64,000 nucleotides of DNA from Gossypium raimondii (GCF_025698545.1 NC_068572.1:5456001-5520000); one strand, 5' to 3'. Positions 48,490 through 61,198 are shown, numbered from the stretch's first letter. The notes: a model not told the origin generated them from the letters alone. Made by a program: numbers and translations.

Positions 48490-49270
48490 AAAACATCACC
48501 TAGAAAGGGGTATCGCGATATTGAAGTATGAAAGTCATGATACCCCTAACAGTGCTAAATTAAAAAGGATCGAGGCCATCCACATTGGTATCACAATACC
48601 AACTATGAGTATCATGATACCCAACTCCCAAGGATTCCTCCAAGTCAATACCAACGTGGGTATCGTGATACCCCTGACGAGAAGAGACAAAAAATGATTG
48701 TAAGGGCAGACTTTGTCCAACTTCAACACCAATAAAAAATACACACTAAAGGGCAGTTTGGGCATAAATGTTAGGCCAAGAAAATGCTAAAATAGGCTAA
48801 ATTTGGCTGAAAGAAAAGAGACACTTCACATTAGCTAGTTTTTACATTTTTCTCTTCATTTTTTAGAGTTTAGTTCTTCTTCTCCATAACTTAATATTTA
48901 TTTTCATGTTCATTTCTAGTTTTTCTTAGTTCCATTGCTGGTAGTTAAGTTAGTTTTTATTATAGCTAGGATTTATTTACTCATTTAGCACTTCAAACTT
49001 CATTGTATTTTCACTTTAATCCTAGTTTAATGTCATTTAGTTTTCCTCAAATTTCTTTGTTAAAAATCATTCCTTTAGTACTTTCAGTCACTTATCTTGC
49101 CGCCATTGTTGTCTTCTCCAAGCTTTTGCAAGAAAGCTTGGGTTTTTATTTATTTGCTTTTGGTTTAAGCTAATGTTAGTTTTGTTTGATTCTTTGTTGT
49201 TAATAGGTTTAAATATAAGCATGAGTAGTTAAACCCTAAGTGATTGGTTAATAAAAATGATGGATAACTG
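48490..49270 (+). repeat. LTR-like copy A with GGTATCGTGATACC words
   Basis: The copy carries near-palindromes at 48517-48675 (GGTATCGCGATA, GTATCATGATACC, GGTATCGTGATACCCC), then ACAAAAAATGAT, GTCCAAC and a T-rich stretch. It ends ATGAGTAGTTAAACCCTAAGTG and AACTGATTTT. Copy B at 49495-50166 repeats this order. I cannot see clean TG-CA ends or a target duplication. Confidence 0.55.
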
Positions 49271-49494
49271 ATTTTTCTATTTGAAACGATCCCACACTCG
49301 GCAGACGTGAACTTGAGGATAGTAGAGAAGACTACTCGGTCGAAGTATTATACTAGACGAATCGAAAAGGTACAATTTTGATTAAGTGTTTATTACTTTA
49401 GATATCACAACTAAGATCTTATTTTGGAAAATTTTTAAAACTCTGGTTTTCCCTAAATTTATTTTTTGTTGCGTTTTCCAAACTCGTTTTTTCC

Positions 49495-50166
49495 AACATT
49501 GTGATATCCAAGTGACAAGGAAACATCCTATTTCAATACTGACGACAATATCGCGATATCCAACCCTAGGTATTGCAATATCATTGTCGTAAGGGAACAA
49601 AAAATGATGCCATGGGTAATTTTTGTCCAACTGAAACACCAATCAAAGAAGGCCCGTTCAAAGGCATTTTGGTCAACAAAGTGGATCAAAATTTGTTGCT
49701 AAATCAACCAAAATTGGCTGAAGAGAGTGAGAGGCTACACTAGTTTAGTTTTTTGCTTTAGTTTTCTCTTAGATTTTCTTCCCCATTTTCTAGGGTTTCT
49801 TCTTATTATCTTCTTCCTTAGTTGTAGTTATTATTTTTCCTACAATTTCTTGTTGTTCTTAGTGTTAGTTAAGTTAGCTAGTATTGTAGCTAGGGTTTAT
49901 TTGCACTTTCAGCCCATTTACTTCACTTGTATTGACACTTTCATCTTTGTTTAATGCATTTTCAGTTTCTTTATTTTACTATTAGATGTTCATCTTTGTT
50001 TTGCTCTAAAGTTTTCTTCATTAAAAGTCCCAACTTTATCAGTTTTCTTAAGCTTTCCTTTTATGGTTGTCATGGTTGTTATTTTTATGTTTGTTAGTTT
50101 AGTTTTCAACATGAGTAACTAAACTCCTAAAGAGGTTGGTTGATGAAGATGTGGTTAAGCTGATTT
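49495..50166 (+). repeat. LTR-like copy B, diverged from copy A
   Basis: The order matches copy A: palindromic words (ATATCGCGATATCC, GGTATTGCAATATC), GGGAACAAAAAATGATG, TTGTCCAACTGAAACACCAA, AAATTGGCTGAAGAGAG, a T-rich block, then ATGAGTAACTAAACTCCTAA and AGCTGATTTT. The two copies are in direct orientation about 1 kb apart, with 225 bases between. They might be two insertions of one family or the remains of a pair of LTRs. Confidence 0.55.
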
Positions 50167-50639
50167 TAGGTTAAGGGACTAAATTGTAACAAATTAGACT
50201 AAATTGAATGAACATAAAAACTTAGGATTGATGACCCTAAGGGAAGATTGCAAGTGAGACCGATCAGTAATCCTGTTGGGCACTAATTCTTTAGTTCCGG
50301 GTTAGCCGGCAAGATCAAAAGATAAACTGAACTAATTCGTATAATTTGGTAAAGTTGAGATCGAAACGTAAAACGGAACCACTTTAGGAGTTTATGCAAT
50401 TTAGGACTTAATTAAATGATTAGTGAACCACATCGAAGCCATCCAACCACCTCTTGTTATTTATTTGTGAATTTCATAACTTTACATCCTTTACAATTTA
50501 GTCCTTTAGGTTGTTAACAGATAATTGATCTGTCGTAATTTGGTGTAGCAGATTAAACTAATTTTCGTACTTTAGGAGCTTGAAAACAAGTATTATCATT
50601 AGGTTTTAATTATGTTTTAGTAAATTTAATTAAATTCAA

Positions 50640-51698
50640 TAAAATATGCAAATTGAGTCTTTTATTGACCTTATAGGCTGAATGAGGCCTAAGGGTGACC
50701 TAATGAACTTCATGAGTGTACAGGAGACCATTAGAAGGTATGTTGAACCGATACTAGCTGCTATGTCACAACACAGAGGTTCGGTGTCACAGTACAGGAA
50801 GCAGAATGAAGGAATTTCGAGACTGCCTTCGATGTCGCGACATAGCCTGAGTGTGTCATGACATATCCCTAAAGACGTCTTGAAGAAGAGTATACTGACT
50901 TCTACGTCGCAACACAAATACTGATGTGCCGCGACATTGACTCTGGACAAGAATTAATACAAGTTAGAGGACCTTTTGGTCTGCACAATCAAATTTAAAG
51001 TTCGGGAATGTCAACTAACCAGGGTTAAGGACGACGGTTACCTCAAATCTATAAATAAGCTCATTTGCCACATGTTATGGGTATCAATTACTTAGCTTAG
51101 AATCTCTCTTTAAATTCCAGTTTAGCTTTTCTCTTTTCTTAGGTTTTAGATTTATTTTCTGTTTGTTCTTTGTTTTATTTCAAGAGATCTGATTTGAGGA
51201 TACAATCAACTCTTGTGGATTCACTTTTATTGACAATACAAATCAGTCTTTTTCTTAAACTCTATACTTTTGGTTCACTTATCATGTTTACAGTTTATAT
51301 CGACTCTATACTGTTTATGAAAACTATAAGGAACTAATCCCTCTATGGGGAATTAGTGAGTGGAGGTATGATATATTAACTATTTTATAGGGTTACTCAA
51401 CGAATCAGCTGTTTGGGAAAGAAAGAACCTAAACCCTAAGCTTGGCGACCTTAGGAAGTCATCAATGTAGGAATTAACCCAAAATTGGTCGGAAGATAAA
51501 TAGTCCTTACTGACTCGTTCTAGTGGACGTATCGAAAGGTCCTACTAGGATATCGACTAGTTGATTGACAAGAAACCCAAAAGGACAGTTGATGAAGATT
51601 ACAGAAGAGCTAATCACCCATAATCAGATCTGATTAATTCCACTATTCAATTTGTTGATATTTATTTGCTATAGTTTATTATCATAAAAATCCCAAAA
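50640..51698 (+). repeat. Older LTR-like repeat, interrupted at 51703
   Basis: This stretch has GTCGCGACAT-type words at 50760-50945, a TCTATAAATAAGC TATA region near 51050, and a T-rich block as in copies A and B. It runs up to the solo LTR at 51704, and its sequence appears to continue after it at 54463, in TCTTTTATTTATATTTGCG. Its ends are not clear. Confidence 0.5.
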
Positions 51699-51703
51699 AT
51701 CTC

Positions 51704-53214
51704 TGTACAACCAAAATTTGCCCAGGCCCAATGTCAAACAAATAAAACCTAAACCAAATAAATAAAATCAAAGCCCAATTCAAACCAGCCCACTATTCAA
51801 TCAGACCAATCCAACAAAAACCTTAGTAGCCCACAACCCAATACAACATAAACATTTAGCAGAAAAGAAGAAAAGAAAACCCTAGCTTCCAGCCAAATCA
51901 AGGTGCCGCACGCCTCACCAGCCTCCTCGCTACCACCGCCACCGGCGCCAATCGTTGGCCCTCCACGCGTGTCAGACACCTGCAAAGAGCAATAAACACG
52001 CAAAAGAAGAAGACAACAACAACAATCCAAGGCACAAAACAACAAAATAAAAGTTTAGGGACTTTAAAATTGGTTATATAAACTGAATACAGGCACTGTA
52101 ATAGCTCCTCTCGGTTTTTTTACGAACATCTAAATAAAAAACAAGAAAAGCAGAGAAATTTCGAAAGGAAAAGCTTTATTTCGGTTCTTGTTTCAATTTT
52201 ATTGTTTTTATCTCTTTTTATTTTTTTATCTCTTTTATTTTCGTTTTTTGTACTAAAATAAAAAAGGAAAAGAGAGAAGCGTACCTGAAACGTGCCACGG
52301 CCACGTCGTTGGGGGGTCTTCCCTTAGTCGCCGAAATTGGCCGTTAACAGCGAGGCCGGAAGTCGGGGGGTCTCTGGCTCGTTCGGGTACTTTCGCTTGA
52401 CTTTTGAAGATTTTGGCTTCAAAACGGGCATGGGGAGGTTGATTGGATCAAAATGGCTTCTTTTCTGGGACTCCGACCGCCGTATACGGCGGCCACCGCC
52501 GTCGCCGGCCGACGGCCATGACGGACGAACGTTGGCCCCATGGCCGGATCTTGGGCAATGCCCAGAGAGAAAATAAAGAGAAAGATTTTATTTTTTAAAA
52601 AAAGAGAAGCAAATAGCCTTTTTTTTTTTAAAAAAAAACTCTGCCTTTATAGCACACCAAAACGGCGTCGTTTTGGGTTTTATTTCCAATCACCAAAACG
52701 GCGCCGTTTCAACAATAACCCAGAATCTGACCCGATGACCCGACCCACGGGGCTAGGATCCGCGTGTTTTCTAGCGCATGGGTTATTTGCGCATTAGGTC
52801 CTTTTGCATTTTCGGCGTATTGCAATTTGGTCTCTTTTGCTTTCTTTTCTTTTATTTTAATTTTTCCACATAATTTTATTTCTGTTTCATTTTAATCCCA
52901 TGCGAAACTGCGCGTTTAGATGCTTTGGGATAATTTCCCTTTTGGTCCCCTTTTTTCATTTGTGCATTTATTTTAGCCCTTTATCTTTGTTTTACTATTT
53001 TTATAATTTTTAATTTATACCCCGAATTTTAAATTCCATTTCAATTTCATCATCAGTCCTTTTAATTTATTTATTTATTAAAAAATGCTCTTTCATCATT
53101 ATTTATTTTAAGTTTTTATATTTACTATTTATTTGAAACTGTTTTACATATGATTTATTTAAATTTCTTTTATATATTGTTTATTGTAAGCTTATGTATA
53201 TATTTTTCAAATTG

Positions 53215-53252
<38 letters not shown>

Positions 53253-54457
53253 TTATATATATATTAAAAAATTGTTTTCTATGTTTATATATATTTCTAT
53301 TTTAATTAGCTTCATTGTTATTTTATTTTTTATATATTCTGTTATTTGGATCATTTATTATTTATTTTAATTGTCTCTATAAATTATTTATTTTAAGTTA
53401 TTATTTTCTTTAATTGATTTATATATTATTTTGTCTCGTTTACTTTGCTTATTAATATTTGTATTTGATGTGTTGTGTAATTATTACCATCATGTGTATT
53501 ATTTCGTTTACTCGTATTTACATGCTATAGTGATTCATTCGTTTAATATTTTGGTCGTAAACAATTTCTCCATGTTGTATATTATCATTCCATCGATATA
53601 ATCCTTCATCTGCATATTGTTTTTAACATTACATCAATTTTTACCCAAATTCGTAAAAAAGGAAAATTTTGGAAATAAAGGCAATACTCGATACTTGGGA
53701 TCTTCGAGAGAATTGGGCCCTAACATGCTGGGTTCTAATTTTTTTCGTTGAATCTAAATAATCGAGAATGCTCTTTAATAAAAAACATAAATAAAAGCTC
53801 ATTATCGGGATTTCAATACGTTGTGCATTGGATATGACACGTTGTTTTCTCGATACGAGGATTTTTCGAAAATGAAGGCCATATTCCGTATTTAGAAAAT
53901 TTGAGAAAATCGTGCCCTAACTTACTGAGCTTCGATTTTTCTCGCGTTGATCCTAAATAACCAAATATCCTTTAAAAATTAAAATAAATGAGGTTTAAAC
54001 AAAAAATAAAGGCAAGCTTACTCTCGAAAATAAGATGTGTTGTGTCCTAACTTACTGGACGTGACATCTTGTTACTTCGAGATAAGGAGGCATTTTCCAT
54101 TTTGATTTATTCGAGTAATTTTAAAGTAACGAAATATAAAGAGGGATCATATTTTTAAATTCTTTTCGAGTTTTTAATTTTCGACACCAAGACATTAAAT
54201 AATAGACTAGGTACCAATTTTGGGCGTATTGAGGGTGCTAACCCTTCCTCGTGCGTAATCGACTCCCGAACCTATTTTTCTGAATTTCGTGGACCAAAAT
54301 CGTTATTTTAATAAAATCTAAATCGTTTTTAAAAACAACCGTTTTACGAGGTGACCCAATCACACCTCATCAAAAAAAAGATTGGTGGCGACTCCCATTT
54401 TTATTTTTATTTTTTTAAATCCAGTCGACCCAATTTTATCAAAAAATGGTGTCAACA
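51704..54457 (+). mobile_element. Solo LTR (2.75 kb) with perfect ATCTC target duplication
   Basis: The LTR starts TGTACAACCAAAATTTGCCC and ends ATGGTGTCAACA. ATCTC lies on both sides, at 51699-51703 and 54458-54462. The last 300 bases, with GAGGGTGCTAACCCTTCC and ATTGGTGGCGACTCCC, are typical of Tat/Ogre-like Gypsy LTRs in dicots, as I recall them. AAACGGCGTCGTTTTGG and AAACGGCGCCGTTTC are two palindromic words near 52660-52710. No internal region remains. Confidence 0.9.
53216..53249. repeat. (AT)n microsatellite
   Basis: About 33 bases of alternating T and A lie within the solo LTR. Confidence 0.9.
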
Positions 54458-54462
54458 ATCTC

Positions 54463-54900
54463 TTTTATTTATATTTGCGTAATGTAACCTATTTCGAGTA
54501 CTAATTATATATTTTGGTGTCTAGGTTAAAATTAATCTAGCACTAGCCTCCCTTGGGTACGAACACAACTAGACCCGTATACTTGTGGATACAACTTTAT
54601 TTATATATCTTTAGTAGTTTACCCTAAAATTTAAAATAATATAAAATTATTTTTACATTAATATTTATATTTTTTATAGTTAATTTAAAGAAAATATTTT
54701 TTTACCATATAGAAATTAAATTGAATCAGACCCACCCCGTAAAATCTAGTTAGGTGAATCACACATTTTGCTCTTGCATTACCAACAAAATTATAAGAGA
54801 TTTTTTACAAACAAGATAAATCCCTTTTAGAATCACAGCAAATCAACAATAGTGGCAAAAAGGAAAAATAAAATAATAACAAAGGTTTGTAAAACACCAT
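54463..54900. other. Rest of the interrupted repeat and CESA4 downstream flank
   Basis: The first 140 bases continue the repeat broken at 51703, with CTCCCTTGGGTACGA near 54548. The remainder is AT-rich 3' flank of CESA4. No clear AATAAA signal is seen near the CESA4 stop. Confidence 0.4.
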
Positions 54901-57900
54901 TTAGCACTCCACGCCACATTGTTTAAGAACTGGACCTGTTTGTTTGGGCAAGAAGGGATCGATCCGTACCCAAACAAGTGAGAAAATCGATGCCAAAAGT
55001 ACGGACCAAAGCACAACAATGGTGGGCGTCCTGTTTTGTCTCCCCATCAAACCTTTGAGGAATGGGTAAAGATGAAGAATGACCCAGAATGCGAAGAACA
55101 GTTTGCCAAACAATGGACCCCATGAACCATAGCCGTTGTTGATTGCGTCTGAAACTCCGGCCACAACTCCGACCATGTTCAGTATTATCAGAGTTGTGGG
55201 AGGGATTAAGAGAGTTGTCCATTTGAAGAGATAAAGTTCACCGAATTCTGTGTCCTCTGCTGCTTTTGCTGTTACGGTGAAGTTGGTGTCTACTCCAGCT
55301 AGGACTTTGAGGAGGCCTTGGAAGACGGCGAAAAGATGGGCGGAGACACCTCCGATCACCCAGAATTGTTCATTGCGCCACCAGTCTTGGATGCTAACCC
55401 CGCTCCATCGAAGTTCAAGCACTCCAGTTGCAATGATGGAGAGGAAAAGTGCTAAGAACCACACACTTGTAAGGTTGCTTAGCTGCAAGAAAACCACTAC
55501 TTGTCAAGCTTACAGAATCAAGCAAAAAAAAACCCGCCCCATTGCATTGCCATCCTTAGCCAAATTCGTAAAATAATGACAGTAAATACTTACAGTTGGG
55601 ATGATGAATTTGCCAGTGAGGAGACAAACAGCTGGAATAGTACAATAGGCGAGTAAAGGGATCGAGGTGAAAGGGTAAACAATGGTGTTGATATAAGCAA
55701 GCCTCTCGAGCCATTTCAGTTTTCCGCCATAACCATACCAAAGTGGACAGTGACGACTAAGGAAAATTTCTACAGAACCAAGTGCCCATCTCAAAACTTG
55801 GTGCAACCGATCCGAGAGATTGATTGGAGCGGACCCTTTGAATGCCGGTCTTTTCGGTACACAATAAACCGATTTCCACCCTCTACAATGCATCTTGAAA
55901 CCTGTTAAAATATCTTCCGTCACCGACCCATAAATCCATCCGATCTGCAATGCCAATAATACAGGCTCGTTAATGCGTAAATTGACTCCTGACCTATATG
56001 AAATGTATTGAAACATAACAGTTGCAAATGGCATTAGTCCATTGAAGTAATCCGTTGAAATATATAATATTACTCGCCTCTTTGCCCCACTCAGTTTTTT
56101 CTTCATAACCACAGCTAATTACGTGAATGGCTTCTTTAATCAGTGATGTGGAATTAGTTCCTTCAGGAAGGCCACCATTTTCCATCAAAGTTGAGGCAAT
56201 GAAAACCGGTGATTGCCCGAATCGTTTCTCGAAATTCTTCTGCGACATTAACGACGATTTCTCCAATTCTTCAAATCCTTCAAGCCCTTCTTCGATTTCT
56301 TCGAGATCAAAGACTGGCGCAGACCCTTTCTTCACATAGTTTTTGCCCATCATCTTCTTCTTCTTTTTTCCGTATAAAAGACCTCCGAGTAAGCCCTTCT
56401 TTTCACCTTTCTTCTTTGATTTCTTCCTAGAACCTCTGCAACAACAGCAACACCAAGAAGGCCAGCAATCACATGTCATCTTCTGTCGTTTCTCAGAGAC
56501 TGGTGGATCGTAGCCATACAATGCCTGCCTGTTGAAAACACACCCTGTGCCTACATATACAGGGCCTTGAAGTCCATCTAATCCCAACATGTTGATCTAT
56601 ATAAATCGAAAATGATGTTTTAGGCACTAATTTTTTTTAAACCAAAATTTTAAAAAATGATGAATGAAAGTGAGTCATACATCAAAGAAGACGACGTTTC
56701 GATTAGCATATCGATCATGACGATCAATACCATCAAATCTCTGTGGAAATTGAACATAACAAAGCTTCTTTCCAAACTGAGGATCCATTAAAAAGCACAT
56801 CGCTTCCCTCATGGCCTTACTATTGTTGATGTAATGATCACAATCCAGATTCAATATGAAGGGTGCATTAGTAAGCACTGCAGAAACTCGAACCTGCCGA
56901 TGGCATACATGACCCAAACAAGATCAACAATGAATATGATAAAATGGTAAACAATTACGATTCATATTCAGTAGTTTCACTTTTCAAAAACCAAACGAAA
57001 ATTAGACCAGAAAATGAGTAAATCACCAGAGCATTCTCAGCACCGGCTTTCTTATGGTGCTGATAACCAGGTCGTTTCTCACGAGAAACATAGACAAGTC
57101 GAGGCAGCTCTTTGCCATCCACATCAAGTGCACCGGCACTTCCTAGATAGACCTGTGAAAATAAAGAATTACGTGGTTCAGTTCGGATGTCTATGGGAAA
57201 AGATCCAAAAGGTTTACATTGTAGATATTATGAATCCTATCGTAATCTCTATATTACCTGAATCATTCCAGGATGATCACGAGTGTTATTTCCGGGCCAT
57301 GGGGTGCCATCTTGCATCACCCATCCTTCTTCTGGTTTCTTCTGAGCTTTTGCTACTAATGCATTGATCCTTACTTTAAATTCTTCATATTCCCTCTACA
57401 GTAACATAAGAAATATATATTAAACCCTTGTTAACTTGTGAACAAGAACTATGAAGTTACAAGTTACTCGAGCTCGATGACAAAATTCGAATTCTTTTAT
57501 CAAGTTGAGCTCAAGCTCAAGCAGCTCAAGCTATCAAATAAGTCAAATTTGAATTCAATATTCTAATGCTTGGCTCTAGCAACTAGCAAGCTTCTAATTA
57601 GTATTAAAACTGAACTCAGGCTCAAACACAAATAATCGAATTTAAAGTTGAGCATAAGAATAAGCTCAAATTTCACTAGGTGAACGAGTCTAATCAAGTG
57701 AACTCGAACGGGTCCAACCATTCAATTTATAGCTCGAATTTAGCTCAAACTTTAAAATTAAAACTTGATATAATTAAGCCTAATCGATCAATTCGATCTT
57801 TTTTATACTTTACCAAACTCAAATCTAATTTCAATTCGAGACGTAAGCTCTAACTCCTTGAGTTCGATTCAACTGTACTCGAGCACACACAGAAACACAG

Positions 57901-60312
57901 CGAATAGGCAACTTACTTTCATGGCTCTCCGTTCTTTAACAAAGCTAGGATGGACCTTGTCCTTCAAATAATCAATCTTCTCATTGAAATAAAACTCCGG
58001 CGCCCTGGGCTCAACATTATGCTTCTTACAAAACGGAACCCATCTCCTCGCGAACTCAGCCGTTTCAGACAACGAATCGAAAAGAAGCATGGAAGCACCA
58101 TCGTCCGACACATAACAACACACTTTCTCGACCGGGTAATCGACGGCCAAGATCGATAGAACCGTGTTGGCCGTTATGATGGGGGGTTCCTTGAGAGGGT
58201 CGACGGTACTGACGAAGACGTCGACGGCGCCAAGTTGATTGGGCTCTCCTTCACGCTCGAACCTCAAGGAGAGGCGATCGAGGTAAGTTTCGCGAGTAAT
58301 AGGGAACCATTTGGGGAACTGATCGAGAATCCAGGAGAAGGCGAACCAAACTTCGCAGATGACAGAGATTAGCCATAACGGGTAAGCGTCGTAGGCGGGT
58401 GTTAGAATACGGAACCGGAGGAAAAATGCGAGGATGAAGAATCGGAGAACGATGACTATCCGGTAAGGGCTTATCAGACTTGACGAAATTGGCACTTTTC
58501 GCCATAGAGGTTGGCGAGCTTCAGCCAAGCTGCAAAAAGTGATTATATTACCATAATTATTCGAAATAAATTATCTTTGTCTAATATTTTAGTAAGGTTG
58601 AGTTTTTATAATTAGCAATTTAAAAAATTTTAAAATTAAGAGATTAAATTTTTAAAAATAAAAATAAAGAGGAATTTTTTAAAAAATTAAATATGCTTTT
58701 TTTATTTTTAAAAATAAAATATTGACTTACAGATAATCATCTTCTTCAGGAGGATCATTTCCGCCATTATCGTTGCTTACCAAACCTCTTTTTTCTTGCC
58801 TGACTTTCCATTTCTCAACTCTTTCTTTCCATTCTTCGCTTCCGTAAATCTCTTTATCCCCTTCCAAATCCTTCCCCGCCGCTGCCCACATCAATTTAAA
58901 CACTCATACTTCGCAATCTTATTCAAATCCAATTTAAAAATTATTCAAATCGAGATTGCTTGAATTGCGCTACTTACTGCTTCCGGCAACTGAGAAAGCT
59001 TGACCATTGGGATGCCATTGATGATTATTATTATTATACTCCTCATTTTCCTGCAAATATTAACCATTGTTTTTTTTTTTTAGAAAACTATCTGATCGAT
59101 CGTATTGTTCTTTTTTCACCTTAATTTTTTTTTTTCAAATACGTACATGTTGTGGATGCGAGTCATCCTTGCGGTTCTTAATCTGAAATTCATCATCAAA
59201 ATCATCTTGATCTGAATCATCTTCTTCATCTCCTGAAATTCTTGGACTACCTGCGGAACAACAAAACACGAAGCAATATTATATATATGTACGTAAGTAC
59301 ATGTGAGAAGGGTTAAAACAAATTAGGGCTAATTGCACTATAGTCCTCTGACTATTTCCTAGATTCTACATTGGTCTGTGAATTTTAAAATGTCTTAATT
59401 GAATCTTCAAAATATATCATTTTATCAACCTAACTTACACATCAACTTAAATTTGAGGTGGATCATATTTAAAACACGTGTATCAAATTGTAAACATGTA
59501 TACACTTACCGTATAGACAACTTAGATCTAGCATGTAATGTTTTAAATCAAATCACTAGTTTTCGGTTCAATCAATTCGACTATTGATATATAAATAATT
59601 AATTAAAAAATTAAAAAAATATATTTAAGAAATTATAAATTATTTCAATTGCTGATTTTTTATCTCGATTTTTAGGTTTTTTACCAGTTCCGAGTGACTC
59701 ACTCAAAGGCCAGTTCAATCCCTTTGTTCGAGAAGGAATAACTCTCTTAAATTTTATTGCCTTGCCTCTTTCTTTTTTTTTTCTTTTTTTTAACAAGTAA
59801 GATCTAAGTTATTTATGTAATAGATATACACTTATTTACAATTTAATTCATGTAGATCCAAACTTGCATCTAATATCTAAATTAATGGTTAAGTTAACTA
59901 AAGGACCTAAAATTAAAATAATCCAAAAAGTTTAGAAATCAACAATAATTTGGAGACGTCTATGAATTAAAATATAAAACCTTTGTGACGCTTATAGCGA
60001 GTATTGCACTGAGGACAGCACTGGTTTCCTTCACTCCTTTCATATTCATAACAAGGGCGGCAAACCGGGAAAGCACAGACATGACAAGCCACGAACGGTT
60101 GTCCGTTTTCCTTTTGCCCGATCTTATCCCCACACACTCTGCATATGTTCGTTGATGATTGATGTGTCGATGATCCCCGATTCTGCCATCATCATAATCA
60201 ACAAACACATAATTCCACACACTAATAATTATAAAACAGAGAAAGAAGAAGAAGAGAATACCTCGTCGACAGCAAGTGAACCAAAGCCAGCAGCCATGGT
60301 GGTTGAAGCCAT
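54901..60312 (-). CDS. CESA4: Cellulose synthase A, secondary-wall CESA4 type
   Basis: Twelve exons encode 1040 residues: 60262-60312, 59981-60182, 59147-59250, 58978-59050, 58731-58881, 57917-58529, 57258-57395, 57027-57152, 56681-56893, 56078-56596, 55594-55944, 54901-55482. The product is a plasma-membrane family-2 glycosyltransferase that polymerises UDP-glucose into cellulose within the rosette complex, with CESA7 and CESA8 as partners in secondary walls. An N-terminal RING-like zinc finger has Cys31, 34, 50, 53, 58, 61, 73 and 76. Two membrane spans lie near 215-262. Catalytic motifs are SDDG (335-338), DCD (503-505), TED (739-741) and QVLRW (779-783). The Cys- and Lys-rich class-specific region is at about 598-660. 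A cluster of membrane spans ends the protein. Length and sequence match Arabidopsis CESA4/IRX5 best. Intron 10 is GC-AG; all others are GT-AG. Confidence 0.95.
56076..56077 (-). other. Non-canonical GC splice donor of CESA4 intron 10
   Basis: Exon 10 ends AAAGAG and the intron starts GCGAGTAAT on the minus strand, so the donor is GC. The frame needs this junction: WGKE from exon 10 joins IGWIYGSV of exon 11, the order conserved in CESA proteins. The GT six bases into the intron (GCGA|GTAA from the exon end) would shift the frame. Confidence 0.85.
57400..57900. repeat. MITE-like insert in CESA4 intron 6
   Basis: Between about 57463 and 57893 the intron is filled with GAGCTC, GCTCAAG and CTCGA words. 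It begins TTACTCGAGCTCGATG and ends with GTACTCGAGCACACAC, which is loosely inverted to the start. It looks like a small non-autonomous DNA transposon, but no target duplication was found. Confidence 0.4.
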
Positions 60313-60380
60313 GGCAAAACCAAAAGAACGAAAGAGAAAGAGAAGGTGAAGATTGAAGGGAGAGAAAGGGAGAAGAAGGG

Positions 60381-60388
60381 TATTATAA
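60381..60388 (-). promoter_or_regulatory. TATA-like box of CESA4
   Basis: TTATAATA on the minus strand lies about 70 bases upstream of the CESA4 ATG. ACCAAAC on the plus strand at 60402-60408 fits the MYB46/MYB83 SMRE consensus ACC(A/T)A(A/C)(T/C), which would suit a secondary-wall gene, but a 7-base degenerate match is weak. Confidence 0.4.
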
Positions 60389-60411
60389 GGTGGCAGTGTG
60401 TACCAAACTGT

Positions 60412-61142
60412 AAGTTGGGAAGTCGTAGGTTTGAGTCTAAGAGACGTTACCGGTGAGAGCGGTAGGGTGTTTTTTTCTTTTTTCTTTTGTTGAATAGCTA
60501 GCTTCGATTCAAAGGGAGGGACATCGTCTCACCTCGCCATGCCTAACAACGATTTTTAAAATTTGGGATAAAGCAATATTTACTCCCTGACATTGTTAAT
60601 AGTTTTCAATTTGATCCCTAAACTTTTTCTTGGTCCACATTTTTTTTCGATTTGATCCCTGAACCTGGATTTCATTAAAGTATGATGGTGCGATCTTCAC
60701 CTATTTTTTTTTGAATTACATAAATTAAAAATACGAAAAAAATTAAAAGATGACATGATACAATCTTAAAGCGCGACTAAAAATTAACCATGTTTAGAGA
60801 GTAATTTTACTTTATCCTTTTAAATTTCGATGGTTGAATTGTGATTCTAGTCTCACTATTTAAAATATATATATAATATGTTAGTTCAAATAGATAATAT
60901 CATTAATTTCTGTATTAATATGGATTTTTTTAAAAACACACATTCTCGTGGACTTTTTATGATGGAAGTTGTGTTTTGAAAAAAATCCACATAATTACAA
61001 TTTTAATGAAAATAGTTAATGATGTTATTTATTTGGACTAACTACTAAGAATATAAAATTAAAAGACTAAATTATAATAAATTAAAATATATAGATTAAA
61101 TCTCAATTTTGAATAAGGACCAAAATCATAATTTAACCAAAA

Positions 61143-61198
<56 letters not shown>

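Noticed and set aside
52337..52797. Two plus-strand frames of 79 and 85 codons in GC-richer DNA
   Set aside because: They lie inside the solo LTR with a perfect target duplication and show no domain.
55250..55576. 108-codon plus-strand frame across CESA4 exon 12
   Set aside because: It is the complement of conserved CESA4 coding sequence and has no family features.
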